A stretch of DNA of 64,000 nucleotides from Hirundichthys speculiger (taxonomy: Eukaryota; Chordata; Actinopteri; Beloniformes; Exocoetidae), in contig JAGFBZ010000865.1 in NCBI GenBank assembly GCA_018398805.1, positions 558,001-622,000 on the forward strand, read 5' to 3'. The notes beneath the pieces were generated by a model. It made no database searches. It was not told where the DNA came from and was given only the letters and a program-made list of their open reading frames with translations. How positions within the stretch are numbered: the stretch's first letter is position 1; each line of letters begins with the position of its first letter. Positions 24,061 through 36,366 of the stretch are shown piece after piece. Both the position numbers and the translations under genes were made by a program.

Positions 24061-25241
24061 TACAATTCCTCCACAGCAATGAAAACATCATACACAAAAT
24101 GATTATTTGAAGGTATTGCTGCTCAAGGTGGCTCTCCAGCCAATTGAATCATGGGATGTACTTTGTCTTCTACACTTCTCAACACTTCTTTGAGTTAATT
24201 TCATTCAGTAAATAAAAGCAATCATATGTGATGTGTTTTGGATCATTAGAGTCTATAAACCCCAATTGGAAGGTTTGGGGTTACACATCAGATGTAAGCA
24301 CAGCTCTTCAGTTAAATGTCATCCATATGGTTGGGAATTTTGGCAGTTGCCATTGTTGCACTGAAGTAATGCTGCGTTTCCTTAATTTTCAAATGTGACG
24401 TTGGCTACGTTCCATATATATACTCTAAAAACTTCTTTTTTTTTTTTCTTTATATCAAGAGTGGCATGTGATTAAAACACATCAGTCAGAGGTAAGAATA
24501 CAGAATTTCATGGACACACACTTGGTTGAACTCTGATGTGATTTATGTTATTCAACAATCATGATGGAAAGTGAAATAGATTACAATCAGACCTTAATGG
24601 AATGCATGATAAGTCAACTTTTCACTGGTGTCATGCTCAAGTGTTACAGACAGCTGCCATAAAGACCAGTACTAACAGCAATCCAGAACTGACTTCATTA
24701 AGAGTGTCCACACATGGTTACATTTAAATATGAATGTAAATACAACATTTGCATTTTTAACAAAATACATTCCACAGAGACTCTGGCTTCTTCTCAGGCC
24801 CCAGCGAGGGAACCCTGAACAGGAATAAGAGGGTCTGGATCATGGATGGATGGACATTCCACAGAGAACATCTGACAACAAAGCTCAGAGAAAACAAAGG
24901 AAGCGATGGGTTGACATATTATTTACTAGAGTGAGTAAATACTGTAGTAGAGATGCTGTAGATACTGGAGTTGGCATTAGGCATACACTGTTCAACCGGT
25001 ATTGCATTCAGTAGTGTTTAGTTTGTTTAGTTTGACAGGTAAATATTGTCATGCTATACATTCAGAGTGCAGTTTGTCCATCTAGAATATAAAATAATAG
25101 TGAACATTTCATTATTCTTCAGGATGGAATGTTTGTCATAGTTACAATGTGTTATAAAATAAAAACACTATTATTTACAAATATATACAAATAAACATTT
25201 ATATCTTACATTATTTACATTACATGTTCCTATGTTTAATT

Positions 25242-25343
25242 TTAACTGTGGCTGGCATTGATTTCTTGCAAAATAGTATTTAATCTGTCCAGGAATACTG
25301 TAATATTTGCAAGTGGGTATATTTCACATGGTGGACAGTCAAC
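25242..25343 (-). CDS. il15: il15 terminal coding exon (CPPC, helix D, stop)
   Basis: Acceptor TTTGAATTTTAG; 33 codons and TAA (25242-25244). VDCPPCEIYP carries the C-X2-C that pairs with the previous exon. The amphipathic helix D (VFLDRLNTILQEI) and terminal NAS sequon follow, as in mammalian ...FVHIVQMFINTS. Confidence 0.92.
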   Translation of the reverse strand, partial: VDCPPCEIYPLANITVFLDRLNTILQEINASHS

Positions 25344-28300
25344 CTAAAATTCAAAGAAGACACAAATATTTTAGTAAAAGAATAATAAAACAAACTGCAT
25401 GAAGTAAAAATGCAAATAGAAGCTCAAAAAGACTTACCTCAGGATGCAATGTTGTATTGTAATGAAAGATGCAATCTGCTCTGTGATCTTTAATCTCTTC
25501 TTCAGAAATGACCACCATCAATTCCAACATGTAACATATGAGTCCCATGTTTTTACAGTTACCCTGGAAAAGAATGAGATCTCTCATTATAAACTATAAG
25601 TACATGCAGTGTGCATTTATCAAAAAGTATAAACAATGAGTTCCATGCCTTTGTCGCTGTTTCACATCCTCAGGGGACAAAATCTGATCTAAAATGTTAC
25701 TAAATGCATTTAAGTAGATCCGCGAATGTTTGTTAGTGGCATATTTCTAATTATTGAACAGATGTCACTTGATCTAAAAGGATTAGACAGACATTATTTT
25801 GTGTCTCTTCTACTAAACACAACTCATGTAGAGACCAAAACAAACTTTTGGCAATGAAATTACAAGCCAAACTTTTCAAAGCATTCTCAGACTATTGTAC
25901 TTGTGGAGAACTGGGTTGTTTCTTTATGGCACCTTGTGAACCATTGTGTTTGTAATGACAACAGGAAATTTCTAGGATTTATTGGAGGGTCCTTCTCATA
26001 GCATCAGGACAAAGAACAGCTGAGATATTTTAAACCTCAAACAGTCCTGGGTTGGAGGAAAAGCTTTTAAGAGTACCGATGCTTTCAGGTGAAACTTGAC
26101 TCCCTGAATTTTTTGTATTAGGCCAGTCAGCATCTCATTTCCACCTTTCTGTCTTAATCACATTAAGTACAATCTCTCTAAGTTGTGCTGCAAAGATAAT
26201 TCAAATGCAGCCATTCATGTCTGCTTCTGTGAGTTTGAAAGAGAGACAGCACTGTGATAGCCCTGGCCAGGGAATGGACTAGAGCAGTGGTTCTCAACTG
26301 GTGGGTTGCGACCCAAAATTGGGTCGCAGACCCGTTTTCAGTGGGTCGTGGGGCTTTGCCTGGGGAAGGAAATGCTAAAAAAAAAAAAAAAAAAACATGT
26401 CATTCATACTCCTTAATAGTAGATGCCGATAATGCCCTGTAATGCAAGTTGACACCTGCCAGTTCACATCCATAGAAAACGACCTGCAAAGTTTGTTTAC
26501 ATATGTTGAGCATGGTGAAGCACAGATACAACGAAGAATATGAGATATGGATTTTCTTATCTTGAAGACAAAGGTCAGTGAGTGGTTATTCAGCTAAAAC
26601 TATATGTTTCATTTTGAAACTACTGCTCAGTGGTTGCACTGTTTTATTTCATGTTTGTGCATAAAAGCACTGTTGAGTCTTAAAAATGTCTCTTACTGAA
26701 ATGTTCTGATTGTTATGTCAGCCTTATGATTAATGCTTAAATAAGTGACTAGATAGTTTCAATAGGAAATTGTTATATATTCAGGAAGTGGGTACTCAGC
26801 AAATTCTACATATTTGAGTTCTTTTTGAAACTACTGCTCAGTGGTTGCACAGTTTCATTTCATGTTTGTGCATGTTGAGTCTGTTAAAAAAGGCTAAAGT
26901 TACTGAAGTGAAGTGTTTTGGATTTAATTAAAATGCAGCTAATTGAGAATCAAATGGAATATTTCCCACCTGAAGTCATTTTGGTTATGCCATTTTGGTT
27001 TTTGCCATTTTGGTTCACCAATAAACTTATTTTTTTGTGTTGGCATTCTGTGATATTCTATTTCACCGATTCAAACTGCACGATCTTTTCATTCAAAATA
27101 TTTAAGAAGTTGGAAATTTTCCTTGATCTGGGCTGCGGCTTGTCATTAAGGGTGATGGTGGGTCCTGAAGCCAAACCAGTTGAGAACCACCGGACTAGAG
27201 GACGAGGAGACAGGAGATCAAGGCAGTGAATCAGCAATATCAAGTGCTGTTTCCCTACTGTTTCATAGCATTTAGATAAATATAAAGACCCAGACCTCAG
27301 CACAACCTGTAGGATGTGATTTTATGTGCTGAGGTGTGGGTACAATATGATGGAAGAAGTTGCACAACAGAAATCTGAACTTGTGTGTTGAAACAGATGA
27401 GGAACTGTAATTTTTCCAACTGCTGGACTGGTTTCAATCCAGTTGTTGGAATGTTGCCATGATATCAAATCTGTGCTCTGACTTTTGCCACATTTCCTGT
27501 GACAAATGTGTTTCAGAACTTAAAGTTGTATCCGTAGAAATGAGAACACAGCACAGGGGTGGTGGGGGAGCGAGTAGAAAGGCCGGCAGGAAGTGCCAGT
27601 CAATCAGAGATGGAAGTAGTGAACATTTTATTCCCAGTGATGGCACTAGCTTAACTTGTAGAGAGAAAAATGAAAGACACTTAAAGCAGGCAGGCCTTTT
27701 GCATGTCTTTGAACAAAATGTAACTGTCATTTCATAGCTTCATGAATGAGCTTAATTGGACAGCTAAGGTTCTCTTCTGAGGCCAACTTCTGAGTGAATT
27801 TTCCTAAAACAGAAAAACATTTTGCAAGGGCACATTATATTTTGAACACTTTTTTTTCAAACACCCCAATCTGAGCAACTGACAGTCTGTTATGTGCTAA
27901 AAAAAATATATAACATGCTTTTAAGTATTAATTTGGTCTCTCACAACTCTGTCACCTCTGTTGAACATGACGCAGCATTACTAGCGTACCAAAAAAGCAT
28001 CATCTCTCGCTCAGCCGAGTCGGAGGTTCGTGGAGGGTAACTACCCCCCCCCAAAAAATATTAAACCGTATTTATACGTATCTCAAAAATGACCCCAGAA
28101 TGGAAAAAAACTCGGAAATCAGCAGATCCACGGAAAATTGACATCCCTGAAATATTTACTCAAAGGCTGCCTTTTTTTATGGCAATGAAGAAATGTGAGT
28201 GTGACAGTGTGGCTCCTTTATGAGTTTCTAGATTTTGGCTCTACACATAATATTCATTAAAAAAGATCCTTTTGTTTGTTGGTTTTAGTCTTTTCATGGG

Positions 28301-31300
28301 ATTTGTTGACAAAATGAAAAAAAACTGACCTTGTCTTTTAAATCTAGGTTTCAAATTATACTGACTTAACTGTGCAGATGTGTCTTCTTATCTTTTCTTA
28401 ACTTAAAATAAATCTGAAGTTGTATATTCAGAACTTACTTTAATGTCATTAATTGATGGGGCATACAGCATAGCATCAGATTTCTGGAAAGAAGGAAAAA
28501 CAAACACACACATTAGGATTTTGTATCATGCGATAACAAAAATTAGAAAGGAAAAAAAGAAATAAGCTAAACAAAACAAATCCACAACTACAACCCAAAT
28601 TCAAAAAAAAGAGAAATGAAAAGAAAAAAAAAAGCTAAAAGAGTGTAATTTGTATTAGATGTGATATGTGGTTCAGCATTGTCTTAATGAGAAAAATGAA
28701 GACCTTCCCTGATAAATGTATTGTCTGGATGGAAGCATATGCTGTTCTAAAATCTGTATATATCTTTCAGCATAAACCTGTATACATCTTTCAGCATCTG
28801 TCCTTTCCAGATGTGCAAACTGCTCATTTTGTAGGACCTAATCTGTTCCCGTAACATCAGAGATACAAGCTGATAACATACTGCACACTTCCTTCCTTTT
28901 AATCTGCAGGATGCAGTGCTCATTGTTTCCAAAACAAATTTCAGATTTGACTCATCTGACCATCTTCAACTTTTCTGCAGTTAATTTCAAATGAGCTTTG
29001 GTCCAGGGAAGACAGTGACAACTGGATCAGCTTTACACATTTGCCTTTTTCTTAGCATGACAGACCTTAAATCTGCAAATTGTGTTCTTAGACAGTGATT
29101 TCTGAGCCCATGCAGTAATTTCCATAAGAAAATCATACAATTTTTTTTAATTCAGTGTCACTTGAGAGCCCAAAAAAATTACACTTTATACTTTATGCTG
29201 ATAAAATTTTTTCTCATCAGAAATTATTCTTGTTTCAAAATTTGATATGGTTTTTCACAGATGGGTGAATCTCTGCACATTGTTGCTTCTGAGAGACTTT
29301 GACACTTTACGATGCTTTTATTATACCTAATCAGCTCACTAGCTTGTTGCCAAAACAAGTTTCCTAGATTGTAACAAGATGTTCCTCGAGGCGTCTGTTT
29401 TTCTGCCTTCTGTTACCAATGCCCTCATTTTTTTTAGACATGTTGACATCTAATTCAAAATTAGATCATATTTTTCATATATTAAAACGTGTCCGTTTCA
29501 ACATTTTACATTTTATCTTTTGTTTCGTCCTTTGTGAATAAAATATGACTTGATGAGTTTGCAAGTCATTGCATTCAGTTTTCATTTACATTTTACACAG
29601 CATCCCTTTTTTTTAATACTTGGGACTTGAGCATTAAATGTTGATAAAGTATCAGTGAACAGTAAAAGACTATGTTTGTACAGTGTAAAAAAAAAACGAT
29701 TCTATCAATAAGTCAGTCCCTCCAGGATTTTGCTATGAACCAATAACAAAAGTTAGGACAGATTCAACCAACTGCCGTGAATTCATCAACCCACTGATCA
29801 CTGCTGTTTGTAGCGACACCGTTGGAATAGTATCTCCGCTTTCCTGTCAGTCATTCAGGTCTTCACAGGACCATCCTGTTTAGTAAATACTTTGTACATA
29901 CTGTAAATGGTTTACTGCAGGTGAATAGTTCAATTGTCTCTTGAGTTTCTATTCCTGGTGTAGCATTTCGAGGATCTGCAGGAAAATCTGGAGTGGAACT
30001 TCTGGGTGGACTTTTTCTCGTGGCCTTTTCTTTTTCTAATTACCTGTATTGGACTGAACTGTATCAGGTGGTGTGAAAATCTGGATTTTGAACTGAACTT
30101 CATACTGAATCACTCGCTCACTTGTACACAGGATGAATCTTTTTCAAATAAATATGTTACTAATAAACTAAATGATCTTGCTCACTATTTAATGTTTCTG
30201 TCTTTTCACAAGACTCTGGGAATTACTATTAAAATGCTGAAGTCAAGTCTACTTGGTAATGCATTGCAGTAATTCTGAACTATTTAAGTCATAATTAAAT
30301 CAAGTTTCATACTTCTCTAGTCGTCTTCGTGTCTTAACGTGATTTCACACCTTAGTTTACTTGTGGTGGTTTGGATCGCTTGGTAAGCTTGCAAACTAGT
30401 AGTGTTTTCAACTTGATTTGCTTCCCTTTCTCACAGAAAGAAATCCAAGTGTACCAAAAAAGCGTGATTTAAACCACACAAGAACATCCTCACCCACCAG
30501 AGGTGGACCCTGCAGGTGGAAGCTGGGGAGGAGGAGGGGCTGTGAAAACGGCTGTTAGCTTGGTGGGTGAGACATCCACAATCTAGAACAATCTAGAACC
30601 TTCAACCTTCAACCTTCAAGAAGATGGATAATTGGAAGGCACCATGCAGAGAGAGGGGAAAACAAGCACACACACTGCAGAGGTTGCCTGCCTGAATCAA
30701 CTTCCAGGTGTTGTTTCATTACAAGAAGAAGATCTTTTGCGGTGGAATGTAAAGGGCACTGCTTGTCCTGTGATGATGTGAGGTGGTGAACCTACACAGA
30801 TTAGTCATCGTATTAGAGGACCACACCAGAGTTCATCAACGCCACCTGTTTTTGTGGGTTTTGGCCTGCTTGTCTTGGTTTGCACCCAATGGGGATAATT
30901 GTGTTCATATTGCACAAAACAAACTGCACCAAGTGGGAAAGAAAACTCAAGTTTTTAGTTTTTTTGTTTTCCTTTGGACTATGGCCCATAGGTACAAAAG
31001 CACCCTAAATATCCTCATGCTACATTTTTTCCCAGGTTATGCAGACCAGACAGGCTATGCAGTCTCAGGAGGGTCAGTTATCCTGCACCACATGTGAACT
31101 CAAATGCCTCGTCTTTTTAATTGTAATCCCATCCACAGAGAACAAGTGTGGCAGTGAAGCACTGTGAAGAAGCAGTATGGTATGCAGATCAGCACTAAGT
31201 AAGTTAATAAGAAAACTGTTTCAAGTTTGAATAGACTTGAACATTTCTGCCTGCAGACAAGGTTTTTTTTCCAGCGAGAAGGGACGTGGATGAAAGTTTT

Positions 31301-32437
31301 CAACTAAGATGAAATGACACAAAGGGGTGTTGGACTTGAGATGACGGATGCAGTGGCAGTGCAGTTTGGGAAGGAAGATCCAGCATTAACAGTTTGTCAT
31401 CACTTTTTCTCAGTCTTAGTAATAAAGTGTATTTTTCTATAAGACTGTGCTAATATGTGAAAAATGCCCTCCATGTAGTGCTGTATGAATGTTTGTGTAA
31501 ATCTTGCTAATTCAACTAATTTTGTTTGCTCACAATGAGAAAGGTGCTACATGAAACTCAGTCAGCTTTTAAAATGTTGTCGTGGATCTTGAAAAGAGAA
31601 TTTTTAAGTGTTATTTTCATGGACCACTGGAGGTTTTAACTGCTGTTTTGTTACACTGCAGATAACAGATTACATCCTCAGATGTACTTTTTAAGATTAA
31701 ATTCTACTGAATTAGAAAAAGGCCAATTAGTTTTACAATTGTGCCTTGCATTTCAATTAGAAAATGCTTAAAAACATTTGAACCCAACTTTTTTTTAAAC
31801 CTGCTGCAAACTGAAGCATTGTAACTTGTAACCATCATTAAAAAAAAAAAAAACAAGCAAAGTCACAGAGGGACTGGTAAGTGTTGCAGGAGAATCATAC
31901 CCAAAATATTATTGTATTGGTTATTTTCTCTCACCTCAAACTTGCTTTTTAGCACCTTTAAACAAGTCTGAAGATCTTCTGTTTCCGGTACAGAAGTGGC
32001 AGCTGTGCATGTACTCAAGAAACTTTAAGACAATGGAGACACAATAATTTAATATTAATTATGAGAATTTAGGTTCTCCAGTATGTGTTGTGAAACTGAA
32101 CAAATCTTTAAGAAGCTGTACGATACTTAATAGACTATCTTTCTGTACGAGTTTTTAAAAAAGAAAAAAGAAAAAACACGACCACAAAGACAAACAGCTA
32201 TGACTGGAATGCATGGTTTTGAACTGTGGGAGAAAGATGTTTGAATGAATATCAAAGCCTATTTCTGGGCATATTTGTGACATTAAACTAATTTGTTATT
32301 CTTTTGTATGATAGTTGATCTTAAATTTCAACAACTCACATACTGTATGCCTACCTCAGAATTAAGAAACAAAGCCACACCTGAGTTTTGTGGCTGTCTC
32401 GGCACAGGTTACAGGTCAGCAGAAACTGGGCTTCTTT
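25242..32437 (-). CDS. il15: il15, interleukin-15 (five coding exons; start exon not certain)
   Basis: Five small minus-strand exons (32355-32437, 31935-32022, 28439-28483, 25438-25563, 25242-25343) join with matching phases into a 147-codon frame typical of fish interleukin-15. IL-15 is a secreted four-helix cytokine, trans-presented by IL-15Ra to the IL-2Rb/common-gamma receptor, supporting T and NK cells. Seen: a hydrophobic leader (KTQVWLCFLILSFLS), helix A (LQTCLKVLKS), the DAMLYAP motif matching mammalian DATLYTE, CKNMGLICYMLEL matching CKVTAMKCFLLEL, and CPPC matching the C-terminal CKEC. This gives the two expected disulfides. There are three N-glycosylation sequons (NTT, NIT, NAS). 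The neighbour inpp4b agrees with vertebrate synteny. An ATG must come from an exon upstream of 32437. The paralogue il15l is less likely given the context. Confidence 0.9.
25438..25563 (-). CDS. il15: il15 coding exon (CKNMGLICYMLEL)
   Basis: Acceptor TTCTTTTCCAG, donor GTAAGTC; 42 codons in phase 0. C-X6-C followed by MLEL matches CKVTAMKCFLLEL of human IL-15, the Cys pair that bonds to the C-terminal pair. An NTT sequon is present, plus an additional Cys (DCIFHY). Confidence 0.93.
25564..28438 (-). other. il15 intron with a hAT insertion
   Basis: A 2.9-kb intron. It contains the 908-bp hAT element (26,285-27,192); the remainder shows no gene. Confidence 0.8.
26285..27192. mobile_element. 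Non-autonomous hAT element (908 bp) with perfect 8-bp target duplication
   Basis: The left end CAGTGGTTCTCAACTGG and the right end CCAGTTGAGAACCACCG are inverted repeats with one mismatch. The 8-bp direct repeat GACTAGAG flanks it exactly (26277-26284 and 27193-27200), as hAT transposases produce. No transposase frame. It contains an internal imperfect direct duplication (units near 26,618 and 26,829 sharing ACTACTGCTCAGTGGTTGCA and TTTCATGTTTGTGCAT). Confidence 0.93.
28439..28483 (-). CDS. il15: il15 45-base coding exon (SDAMLYAPS)
   Basis: Acceptor CTTCTTTCCAG, donor GTAAGTTC; exactly 15 codons in phase 0. The residues SDAMLYAPSIND parallel IDATLYTESDV of mammalian IL-15, the segment that includes the Asp contacting the receptor beta chain. 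Confidence 0.9.
28484..31934 (-). other. il15 intron with a decayed Tc1-like element
   Basis: A 3.45-kb intron. It holds the transposon-derived 28,586-29,630. The part 30,470-31,300 has two open frames (one per strand) without recognisable similarity. No gene called. Confidence 0.75.
28586..29630 (-). mobile_element. Decayed DNA transposon (Tc1/mariner-like), about 1 kb
   Basis: It starts near ACTACAACCCAAATTC and ends near TTTTACACAGCATCCC, resembling the inverted termini (CTACAACCCCAATTCC...) of a family frequent in fish. Minus-strand pieces such as LHIWKGQML-DVYRF recall the Tc1 segment LH-I-GTMNAEKY. Many stops. The same family occurs at 780-1056. Confidence 0.6.
31935..32022 (-). CDS. 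il15: il15 coding exon (signal end and helix A)
   Basis: Acceptor TTGTCTTAAAG, donor GTGAGAG; 88 bases (1+87). It finishes the leader (FLSTCTAATS) and encodes the start of the mature cytokine, VPETEDLQTCLKVLKSKFE. The alternative acceptor ACATGCACAG inside it would break the phase, so the upstream site was chosen. Confidence 0.88.
32355..32437 (-). CDS. il15: il15 coding exon with leader (CNLCRDSHKTQVWLCF)
   Basis: The acceptor on the minus strand is TTTGTGCACTTTCTAG and the donor GTAGGCAT. 83 bases: 27 codons from phase 0 plus AG, completed by T of the next exon (Ser). It encodes CNLCRDSHKTQVWLCFLIL, a block I recognise from teleost IL-15 precursors. It contains the start of the hydrophobic signal segment and no Met, so translation starts further upstream. 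Confidence 0.85.
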
Positions 32438-33049
32438 CTAGAAAGTGCACAAAGAAATGTAAGTGCATCATTCTTTAAAGTGCTGTGTAAAGATGATGAG
32501 TGGGTCTGTTGACAGAGTAAAATGGTTAACAGGATCAGGTTCATTTAGATTTCACAATTATCATTAGCATAATAGATGAAACATGATCATATCCAGTATA
32601 ATTACCATCATTTCAATTTATTCTGCTCAACACACATACACAAAGATTAATTAAGTGTGATATTTTAAATGCTACCAATATTTACTCCACTTCAGAAACA
32701 TAACATACTGGACATTTTTTTTTTAAATATTTTTCTATCCAATCTTTTCTGTATGCTTGAGTTAGATACCTTTGTGCTCGTGCTGCTATCTGCTGTCCAT
32801 GGATTTTTTCCCAAAATATTTATATAGATGACCGATTTTGCCCCCACCAGGAAAACTACATGGAGTATTTTGAGTCTTTTCCACTGCTTGGTATTGGCTT
32901 CCCACACCTCGCCATGTCTTTGGTATCAGTCCGCCCATTTTCATTCTGCCAGTTGTCAACTCAACTGTTTTTATGCTCTGATCACATGAATCTCACTTCT
33001 CTGCAAACATACACGGCTCCTTTCAAACTCAAAGAGCTGCTGATTCAGC

Positions 33050-34500
33050 CACAATGTTCGAAGCTTCGTACTGCTTGAACTGCATGAGAGTAAATCAACA
33101 CAGTTGTGATAGCCCTGTCCTAGCACCACCGTGTGCCCTATTATTACACCCACACCATCTGGGGATACCAGGATAGTTTTCACCACCTCACCTTCCTCAC
33201 AACAGACCACAGGACTTATCTTTCCCAAGCCATCACCTCAAATCAAGTCTGAAAAGAACCAACCTAATCTGCTTATCCATCTTCTGAGACCTCAGGCCTG
33301 CCATTCACTGGTCTGACTGCAGTTCACCTACCAAGAGAAAATGGAGGCGGAAGATACCATTCTCTCTCTAGAACATATTAAATACTCTCATCAGTCCAAG
33401 GATGGTGGTATTGTGAGGATCATGTTTTTCAATTCCTCCAACACTGTGAGCGCTATCCAAACACTACGGAGAAAGAAACTGTCTGAAATGATGGAGGATC
33501 CACACTTGGTATCCAGGATAATGAGGTATCTCACTAGGAGACCACAGTTCATTAGGCTGAGGGACCGCACCTCTGTGAGAGTACAGCAGTACTGGCCCAC
33601 CACACGAGACAGTTCTGTTTTCTCTGTATACTTCTGATGTAAAAACAACTTAAGAGACACGCCACATGCTGACGTTTTCAGATTTCCATAATGTTACCAG
33701 TCTTCACTGAGCGTTTTGACATGGACATGATCAAGACTTACAAATACTTGGGGCTAGAAATGGAGAATGGACAATAAACCGAACTGGTCAGCTGACAGTG
33801 GTGCACTCTCAAGAGAGGAACAACACCAGCTGTACTTTCGGAGAAAAATTCTCCATCTTCTCATTTCGTCTTTTAAACATCTACAGGTAAGCTACTGTGG
33901 CATTTACCAGTCGGAGTCACTATCTTTTGTGCAGCAGTTTGCCAGAGGAGGAAGCATTAAGAGGAGGGATGCTACTCAAGTGAACAGGGTGGTTAGCAGC
34001 ATGGGCTCAGTCGCTGGCATGGAACTGGACCCCCTTGCATTGGTGGTGGAGAAAAGACTACCAACAGACTGCTGTCCATCCTAGATATCAACTGGCAACC
34101 CTTTACATGATGTTCCTCAAAAAGAGGAGTTTATTCAGTAACATATTGCTATCACAGGCCTGTACTCCACTGACAGACTGAGAAAGGCAATGCATCCCAG
34201 AAGAGGTGATGCAAAAATGAGGACTTCATGCAAATTAAAACTCTCAACGCTGACTGTTTTGGCCCTATGCATATTAACACTTTGTTCTATCTATGTATGT
34301 TAAGATCACTCGTATCATTATCATCATCATTATTATATGTCAACAAAACCAAGCAGCTGCTTGGACTGCAGGAGGAAAGCAGTGAAGAGATTCAACAGCT
34401 TCAGATTCCTGATGATCAATGACAATGAGTGAAAAGCAAGATATCATCTCTTCCTGCTCTGGAGATTGAAAATTACTCATAAACTGTATCAAGTATGCCA
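33050..34500 (+). mobile_element. Decayed L2/Rex1-like LINE (reverse transcriptase), opposite strand to il15
   Basis: Plus-strand frames 33,341-33,637 and 33,767-34,084 contain MEDPHLVSRIMRYLTRRPQF followed by IRLRDR. Downstream come YKYLGLEMEN-like sequence (about 33,740), QLYFRRK and SVAGMELDPLALVVEKRL. All are landmarks of the same LINE lineage as the copy at 4,205-5,215. Frameshifts and deletions separate them; the catalytic box is not intact. Confidence 0.75.
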
Positions 34501-35216
34501 CTGAAAGCCCTCTGACTGGCAGCATGACAACCTAGAACTGCACTGGTCTCAGCCTTAAAGGTCTGTATGGCGTAATCAAAGGAGCACAATACACCAGCAG
34601 CCAATCACTGACATTTTCAGCCAACATTGTAAGGGTAAAGTACAGTTAATGCTCTCATGCAGTGGCAGGTTTCTAATGAAAGAAAAAAAGTTGGCACAGA
34701 ATGATGTGATGTAATTTCTGTTTCATTCCCTCCTGACTCTGGCAGACATCCAGGAACTCAGAAAGCTATAGTTACCCACTTTTCTTCTTTTGTTAATTCA
34801 GATATTGTTTGAAAATAATGTGACTAGTGAAATGTAAGTACACCTTACCAAAAAAGGGGGCTTTGTGCAAGGATGTTGGGCAAATACTTGACCCCCATCC
34901 ATCACTATTTCACTGAGTTGTCATTTATGTGAATGGAAGAAAAAAGTCTTTCAAAAGTTTTTCCAAACTACATTTTTTTCATTGCATACTGTAATTTTTA
35001 CATAACAGTCCAGCACCCACAAATTAGTGATAGTAATCGTACAAACTTTTGAAATCAGGGAAGCCTTCATGCGATGGTGCATTTAAAAAAAGGGGGGAAA
35101 AAAAGGATGACAGAATTGCCTCGTTAATCGAGTTAATGTGTTAATCAAATCATCAATGTCTTGCCCTATGTCTACTTTAACTGTGGGAATATGGCCCTAT
35201 TAGAACCAAAAGCAGC

Positions 35217-35937
35217 ATTTTCATGGACCACGATACTCCGATCTTAATCTAATTAAGACAATACACAGATTAAGACAGTACCATTTAAACAGCAACTTTA
35301 ATCTAATTAAGGTCATAATGAAATTAAGACATGCGGAGTATGTCAGTCGCAGTCACATTACTAAGACATGTAAACACCTTTATGCAAATATGACGTCCAG
35401 TTGGAAATGTCACAGCATTTTGTGGCACCACATGTCCCCGACATAAAACTAATGTATGACAATAAATACGGCTGCAAGCAGAAAGACTGCACCAAACATG
35501 ACTTTGTGAACAATTTTCAGGACAAGCAGAAAATCTTTTTTCCATTGTGCATCAATAAATTCTATTAAAACAACTCTTTCTCACTAGACTTTATTTCTTA
35601 TCCTCATCCAGAACTGCCAAGTGCTTCGCAGTGGCACTAATAAGTTGCAGAATGACAGTACCCGCCAGCTTCTAAAACACTGAACATAACAAGCTCTACT
35701 TGAAGCTTCAGCACAATCTGAAGCAAAACATTCACAATGTTGTCAGGTATCATCACACCAGTGAACTTGTTTTTGGTTTTGTTAACATAAGGCGTATTGA
35801 CATAAGAGAGGTCCCATTAGTCAAACTATATTCTTTAACATGCATGAAGTAAAATCAATTAATGTAAACACCTTAATCAGAATATTGCCTTAATTAGATT
35901 TAGGTCAATAATCAGACTATAGTTGTCCATGTAAACA
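35217..35937. mobile_element. MITE-like element with imperfect inverted ends (~720 bp)
   Basis: The left end (TCATGGACCACGATACTCCG, then TCTTAATCTAATTAAG and CAGATTAAGAC) is mirrored at the right end (CTTAATCAGA, CTTAATTAGATTTAGG, TTGTCCATGTAAACATAG). The sequence between is AT-rich and non-coding. The CATGGAC / TAATCTAATTAAG pattern is common among teleost non-autonomous DNA elements. Borders approximate. Confidence 0.55.
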
Positions 35938-36317
35938 TAGTCACTGTTGCTCTCTACTGTTCTAATATTATTACTGATGTCTTTCCTCCTTGGTATTGTG
36001 TTAATACCCATTTGGATGCTCCAGACCAACAAACTGCCAAAACTTCTGCTTTTATTCACTCTTAATAAAAAAATTGTTATTATTTATTATTATTACGGTT
36101 AAGAATTAGCTACTATTATTACATTTATCCACAAAAACTGAATAGCTGCTATTACACGTAGGTAACAGTTTGTAATTTTTAATATATTCCACTATTTAGT
36201 GTTGACACTGCCAACCTTTAAACAGAATCGACTATAAAGAGAGACTAATTGTTCACCATTATTACAAAAGTTGCCACTTAAAAGAAAACTTTAAAATAGC
36301 ACGCTAGTTCCGGTGCT

Positions 36318-36323
36318 CACGTG
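36318..36323. promoter_or_regulatory. E-box CACGTG in the il15 5' region
   Basis: A single CACGTG near TTCCGG (ETS-like core) in the CpG-richer block. Such sites are common in promoters; on its own it is weak evidence. Confidence 0.3.
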
Positions 36324-36366
36324 CCTCTTGTTTGTTCCAAAACTGCAGCCTGTAGCGGCGACTTAC

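Larger units (their letters stand above)
21881..25241. other. Tail-to-tail intergenic region inpp4b / il15
   Basis: About 3.3 kb between converging genes. It holds the Tc1 element (22,168-23,240), a second decayed Tc1-like copy (23,520-24,060) and the repeat copy near 23.3 kb. The il15 3' UTR must occupy some of its right part; no convincing minus-strand AATAAA was seen close to the il15 stop. ATTAAA on the minus strand (25235-25240) is almost on top of the stop. Confidence 0.6.
32438..36366 (-). other. il15 5' intron with LINE and MITE insertions
   Basis: 3.9 kb between the first certain coding exon and the candidate 5' exon. It contains a LINE copy (33,050-34,500) and a palindromic element (35,217-35,937). 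No ATG exon with the right phase and a good donor was recognised inside it, but one could be missed. Confidence 0.6.

Noticed and set aside
31100..31303. 67-codon frame with a hydrophobic segment considered as the il15 signal peptide
   Set aside because: It lies downstream of the helix A exon on the il15 strand, so it cannot be the leader; the leader is in 32355-32437 and 31935-32022.
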